This document shows, piece after piece, positions 5,108 to 7,670 of a stretch of 7,670 bases of DNA. Position numbers and translations under genes: made by a program. The notes beneath the pieces are model-generated. The model had not been told where the DNA came from. It saw nothing but the letters and a program-made list of their open reading frames with translations, and did not search any database. Source of the stretch: Bacteroidales bacterium (GTDB taxonomy: Bacteria; Bacteroidota; Bacteroidia; Bacteroidales; UBA12481); the NCBI GenBank assembly GCA_021160155.1, contig JAGHDB010000192.1, forward strand, positions 1-7,670, written 5' to 3'. Within the stretch, counting starts at the first letter, position 1. Each line of letters starts with the position of its first letter.

Positions 5108-7670
5108 AGAGAAAAAACGTCATACCCCCTCCTTCCAAAAAAAGCATACTTCTGATAGTGACAGGTTTGATAAACCTGTTCTCATTGATTCATGCCCAGA
5201 ATTTAAAGGATTCATGGATGCAACATTCCGCTATGGAAAAAAGATCTATGTTTAATACAATTCAATGGAACAGGATAGGACCCTCTTTCCAGGGAGGAAG
5301 AATTGAAACTCTTGAATCCCCCTACAACCAGCCCGGGGTAATTTATGCCGGCTTCGGAAGCGGCGGATTATGGAAAAGTACGGATCAGGGACTGAATTGG
5401 AAACAAATCTTCAAAAATGAAGCCACATTCAGTATTGGCGACCTGGCGATCTCTTTCAGTCAACCGCAGGTTTTATACCTGGGTACCGGTGAAGTATTGC
5501 GGGCAAGCCGAGGATATACTTATCCGGGTTACGGAATGTACAAATCCACCAATGGAGGTAAATCATGGATTTCAATTGGCTTAACCGACTCACACCATAT
5601 TGGGAGGGTGGTAATAGATCCGGCAAATCCCGACCTGGTATTTGTAGCCGTGATCGGACATTTCTGGTCGCCCAACCCACAGCGAGGCGTTTTTATTACC
5701 CACAACGGAGGAAAAACCTGGGATCATGCACTTGCACTCTCTGATTCAATCGGAGCTGTGGATGTTGCGTGGGATGCCATCAACAAGATCCTCTATGCTG
5801 CTACCTGGGAAATACCTGCAGGACGGGGGTCAGGTATTTATAAATCAACTGACCTGGGAAAAAATTGGAAACGGTTAACCAACGGACTACCGGTTGACAG
5901 TACCATAGGCAGAATAGGTATCGCAATAAGTCCCTCTCAACCGAATATTCTATATACCTGTATCGATCATCGTCAGAAGCTGAATGATCATGCATCACAA
6001 TCAATAAAAGGAGCTGAAGTATACCACTCCATCGATTTTGGAGCAACCTGGCAAAAGACACACACCGGCCTCCTGAACAATTATTCCGGCTTCGGATTTG
6101 CGTTTGGAGATATTAAAATCTCCCCGGTTGATCCTGATGAGATCTACCTATTGGGCATCAAACTGTTACATTCAACCAACGGGGGCCAGAATTTCGAGCC
6201 GGTTGAAGGAAATATCGTACACCTCCGGCCTAACAGGGGTACTCATCTGCATCTCGACCAACACGATCTGTATATTGATCCGGTACATCCTGAAAAACTG
6301 ATTCTGGGTAACGACGGTGGTGTGTTTATCTCTTATGATAAAGGAGCTCACTGGTTGCATTGCAACAACATTCCGGTGGCTGAATTTTACGATCTGTATG
6401 TGGATGATAAAGGTCCAACTCCGACAAGCTACGGGGGAACACAAGACAATTCCTGTTTGTTCGGTCCCATTGAATTGACTAATCCACCCCTGAACCCTCA
6501 CACATGGCAATATGTCTGGTTAGATCCCTGGGCAGGAGGAGATGGTTTTACCACTATGCCGGATCCGGCTCATCCTGACCGGATATTCTATGAATCACAA
6601 AACGGTGCGCTCAACAGAAAAAATATGGTCACATGGGAGAGTAAATTTATCCGGCCAAAAACCGATGACCCTCAAAGACCTTTAAGAACAGCCTGGTTCA
6701 CCCCATATTTTGTTTCTGAACATCAGGCTACCACACTTTACTACGGTGCCAATAAAGTTTTTAAAAGTATGGACTCGGGAGACCATTGGCTTCGTGCCAG
6801 TCCCGATCTGACCTACTCTAAAGATCCTGACCGGAAAAGCCGGTCGCTAACCTTTATTGCAGAATCTCCCCTGACAGCCGGTTTATTGTATGCAGGGACA
6901 GAAAAAGGAGCGGTGTGGATATCCAGGGATGACGGCATTCATTGGATAGAGATCAGCAAAGGGCTTCCGGTTAATAAAGTGAACTATATCACCCCATCCG
7001 TACATGATGAGAAAAGGGTGTTCATTGCCATGAAAGGACTTGATAACGATGATTATCGTAGTTACCTCTATGTTTCTGACAACCAAGGCAAAAAATGGAG
7101 GTTAATCTCTGGCGGCCTCCCGGATGAACCGGTAAATTGCCTGCTTGAAGATCCTGCACTAAACGGTTTGATCTATATCGGAACAGACCGGGGAGTATAT
7201 CTTTCTCCCGATTGCGGAATGCGATGGACCTGCCTCTCAGGAACCATGCCTACTGCTTCAGTCCAGAGACTCCGCTGGGCGGGAGATCATAACTTTCTAA
7301 TCGCCGCCACACATGGTTTGAGCCTTTTTAAAGTATTTATTGAACCTGTCAGACACTACGTGAAAACAGTAAACCCCGAAGAGTTTTCCTGGCTGGGTAA
7401 AGAGAATGGTTATCTGCCCCATAGGGGTGATTTTAACGGTGACTGGCAATGGAAAAGAGAAAAGGATTTGGCTGTGTACTGGAACCAACCGGCTGAAGGA
7501 GACCTTATTATTGAATTCTGTAATGAGTCTTCGCAATCTGTTTTTCATACAGAAATTACCGGTCAAGAGGGATTTAACAGATGGTCATGGAACATGGTAT
7601 TGTCACATAAACCGGATACAGGATTATACCCGATTGACTCCTATACATTCCTCCAACCAGGGGTTTATAC
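5104..7670 (+). CDS. secreted sortilin/VPS10-like BNR (Asp-box) repeat protein, 3' end outside window
   Basis: The frame is open from ATG 5104 to the right edge (855 codons). The start overlaps the previous stop as ATGA, implying translational coupling. Residues 1-31 look like a signal peptide: basic start, hydrophobic 14-29, cut after HA before QN. Eleven Asp boxes of the S/T-x-D-x-G-x-x-W type follow, ending near residues 99, 155, 206, 255, 316, 364 (F for W), 417, 562, 614, 665 and 708, which indicates one or two large beta-propellers. GPSFQGGRIE, ASRGYTYPGYGMYKSTNGG, HHIGRVV and LDQHDLYIDP...LGNDGGVFIS match the large secreted family often labelled glycosyl hydrolase or VPS10-domain protein. 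From about 785, YWNQPAEGDLIIEF and NRWSW...PGVY suggest the FlgD-like Ig domain usual at its C-terminus. Asp boxes are structural, so no enzyme activity can be assigned. It may be periplasmic or exported; any C-terminal sorting domain would lie beyond the edge. Confidence 0.88.
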   Translation, partial: MKRKNVIPPPSKKSILLIVTGLINLFSLIHAQNLKDSWMQHSAMEKRSMFNTIQWNRIGPSFQGGRIETLESPYNQPGVIYAGFGSGGLWKSTDQGLNWKQIFKNEATFSIGDLAISFSQPQVLYLGTGEVLRASRGYTYPGYGMYKSTNGGKSWISIGLTDSHHIGRVVIDPANPDLVFVAVIGHFWSPNPQRGVFITHNGGKTWDHALALSDSIGAVDVAWDAINKILYAATWEIPAGRGSGIYKSTDLGKNWKRLTNGLPVDSTIGRIGIAISPSQPNILYTCIDHRQKLNDHASQSIKGAEVYHSIDFGATWQKTHTGLLNNYSGFGFAFGDIKISPVDPDEIYLLGIKLLHSTNGGQNFEPVEGNIVHLRPNRGTHLHLDQHDLYIDPVHPEKLILGNDGGVFISYDKGAHWLHCNNIPVAEFYDLYVDDKGPTPTSYGGTQDNSCLFGPIELTNPPLNPHTWQYVWLDPWAGGDGFTTMPDPAHPDRIFYESQNGALNRKNMVTWESKFIRPKTDDPQRPLRTAWFTPYFVSEHQATTLYYGANKVFKSMDSGDHWLRASPDLTYSKDPDRKSRSLTFIAESPLTAGLLYAGTEKGAVWISRDDGIHWIEISKGLPVNKVNYITPSVHDEKRVFIAMKGLDNDDYRSYLYVSDNQGKKWRLISGGLPDEPVNCLLEDPALNGLIYIGTDRGVYLSPDCGMRWTCLSGTMPTASVQRLRWAGDHNFLIAATHGLSLFKVFIEPVRHYVKTVNPEEFSWLGKENGYLPHRGDFNGDWQWKREKDLAVYWNQPAEGDLIIEFCNESSQSVFHTEITGQEGFNRWSWNMVLSHKPDTGLYPIDSYTFLQPGVY

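Noticed and set aside
5104..7670. Sialidase function for the BNR protein
   Set aside because: Asp boxes are structural and shared by non-enzymes. No sialidase arginine triad or Tyr/Glu pair could be assigned, and the conserved segments fit the sortilin-like family better.

Overview
The window looks like ordinary chromosomal sequence from a Bacteroidota-like bacterium, possibly from a metagenome assembly. Three observations point that way. None of the six gene starts has a recognisable Shine-Dalgarno sequence. One intergenic element matches the Bacteroidota -7 promoter consensus TAnnTTTG. The gene families (a Bacteroidota-style Xaa-Pro aminopeptidase and a large secreted sortilin-like BNR protein) are common in that group. 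The lineage call is inference from a few genes. I found no rRNA, tRNA, CRISPR array, insertion sequence or phage gene.

The window is split into two divergent transcription units. Leftward from about 2585 run a threonine aldolase-family PLP enzyme, a rhomboid-family intramembrane serine protease, and a YhcC-type radical SAM protein that leaves the left edge. The gaps are 8 bp and 47 bp, so they are probably co-transcribed. The threonine aldolase reading frame is broken near its N-terminus by what looks like one missing base around 2523. The first 21 residues of the family's N-terminus are encoded intact but out of frame with the rest.

Rightward from 2677 run a Xaa-Pro aminopeptidase, a proline-racemase-superfamily protein with the Cys/Thr active-site pair of trans-3-hydroxy-L-proline dehydratase, and a large exported protein with at least eleven Asp-box (BNR) repeats that leaves the right edge. 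The gaps are 7 bp and then a 4-bp ATGA overlap, so this is a tight operon. Its likely theme is handling proline- or hydroxyproline-containing peptides. The peptidase frees residues N-terminal to proline and the dehydratase consumes 3-hydroxyproline, which is known from collagen. The role of the BNR protein is unknown.

The 91-bp gap 2586-2676 must hold the promoters of both units. Almost all of the remaining sequence is coding. No clearly novel system is visible. The points most worth checking are the frameshift, the proline/hydroxyproline operon logic, and the BNR protein coupled to a cytoplasmic amino-acid enzyme.
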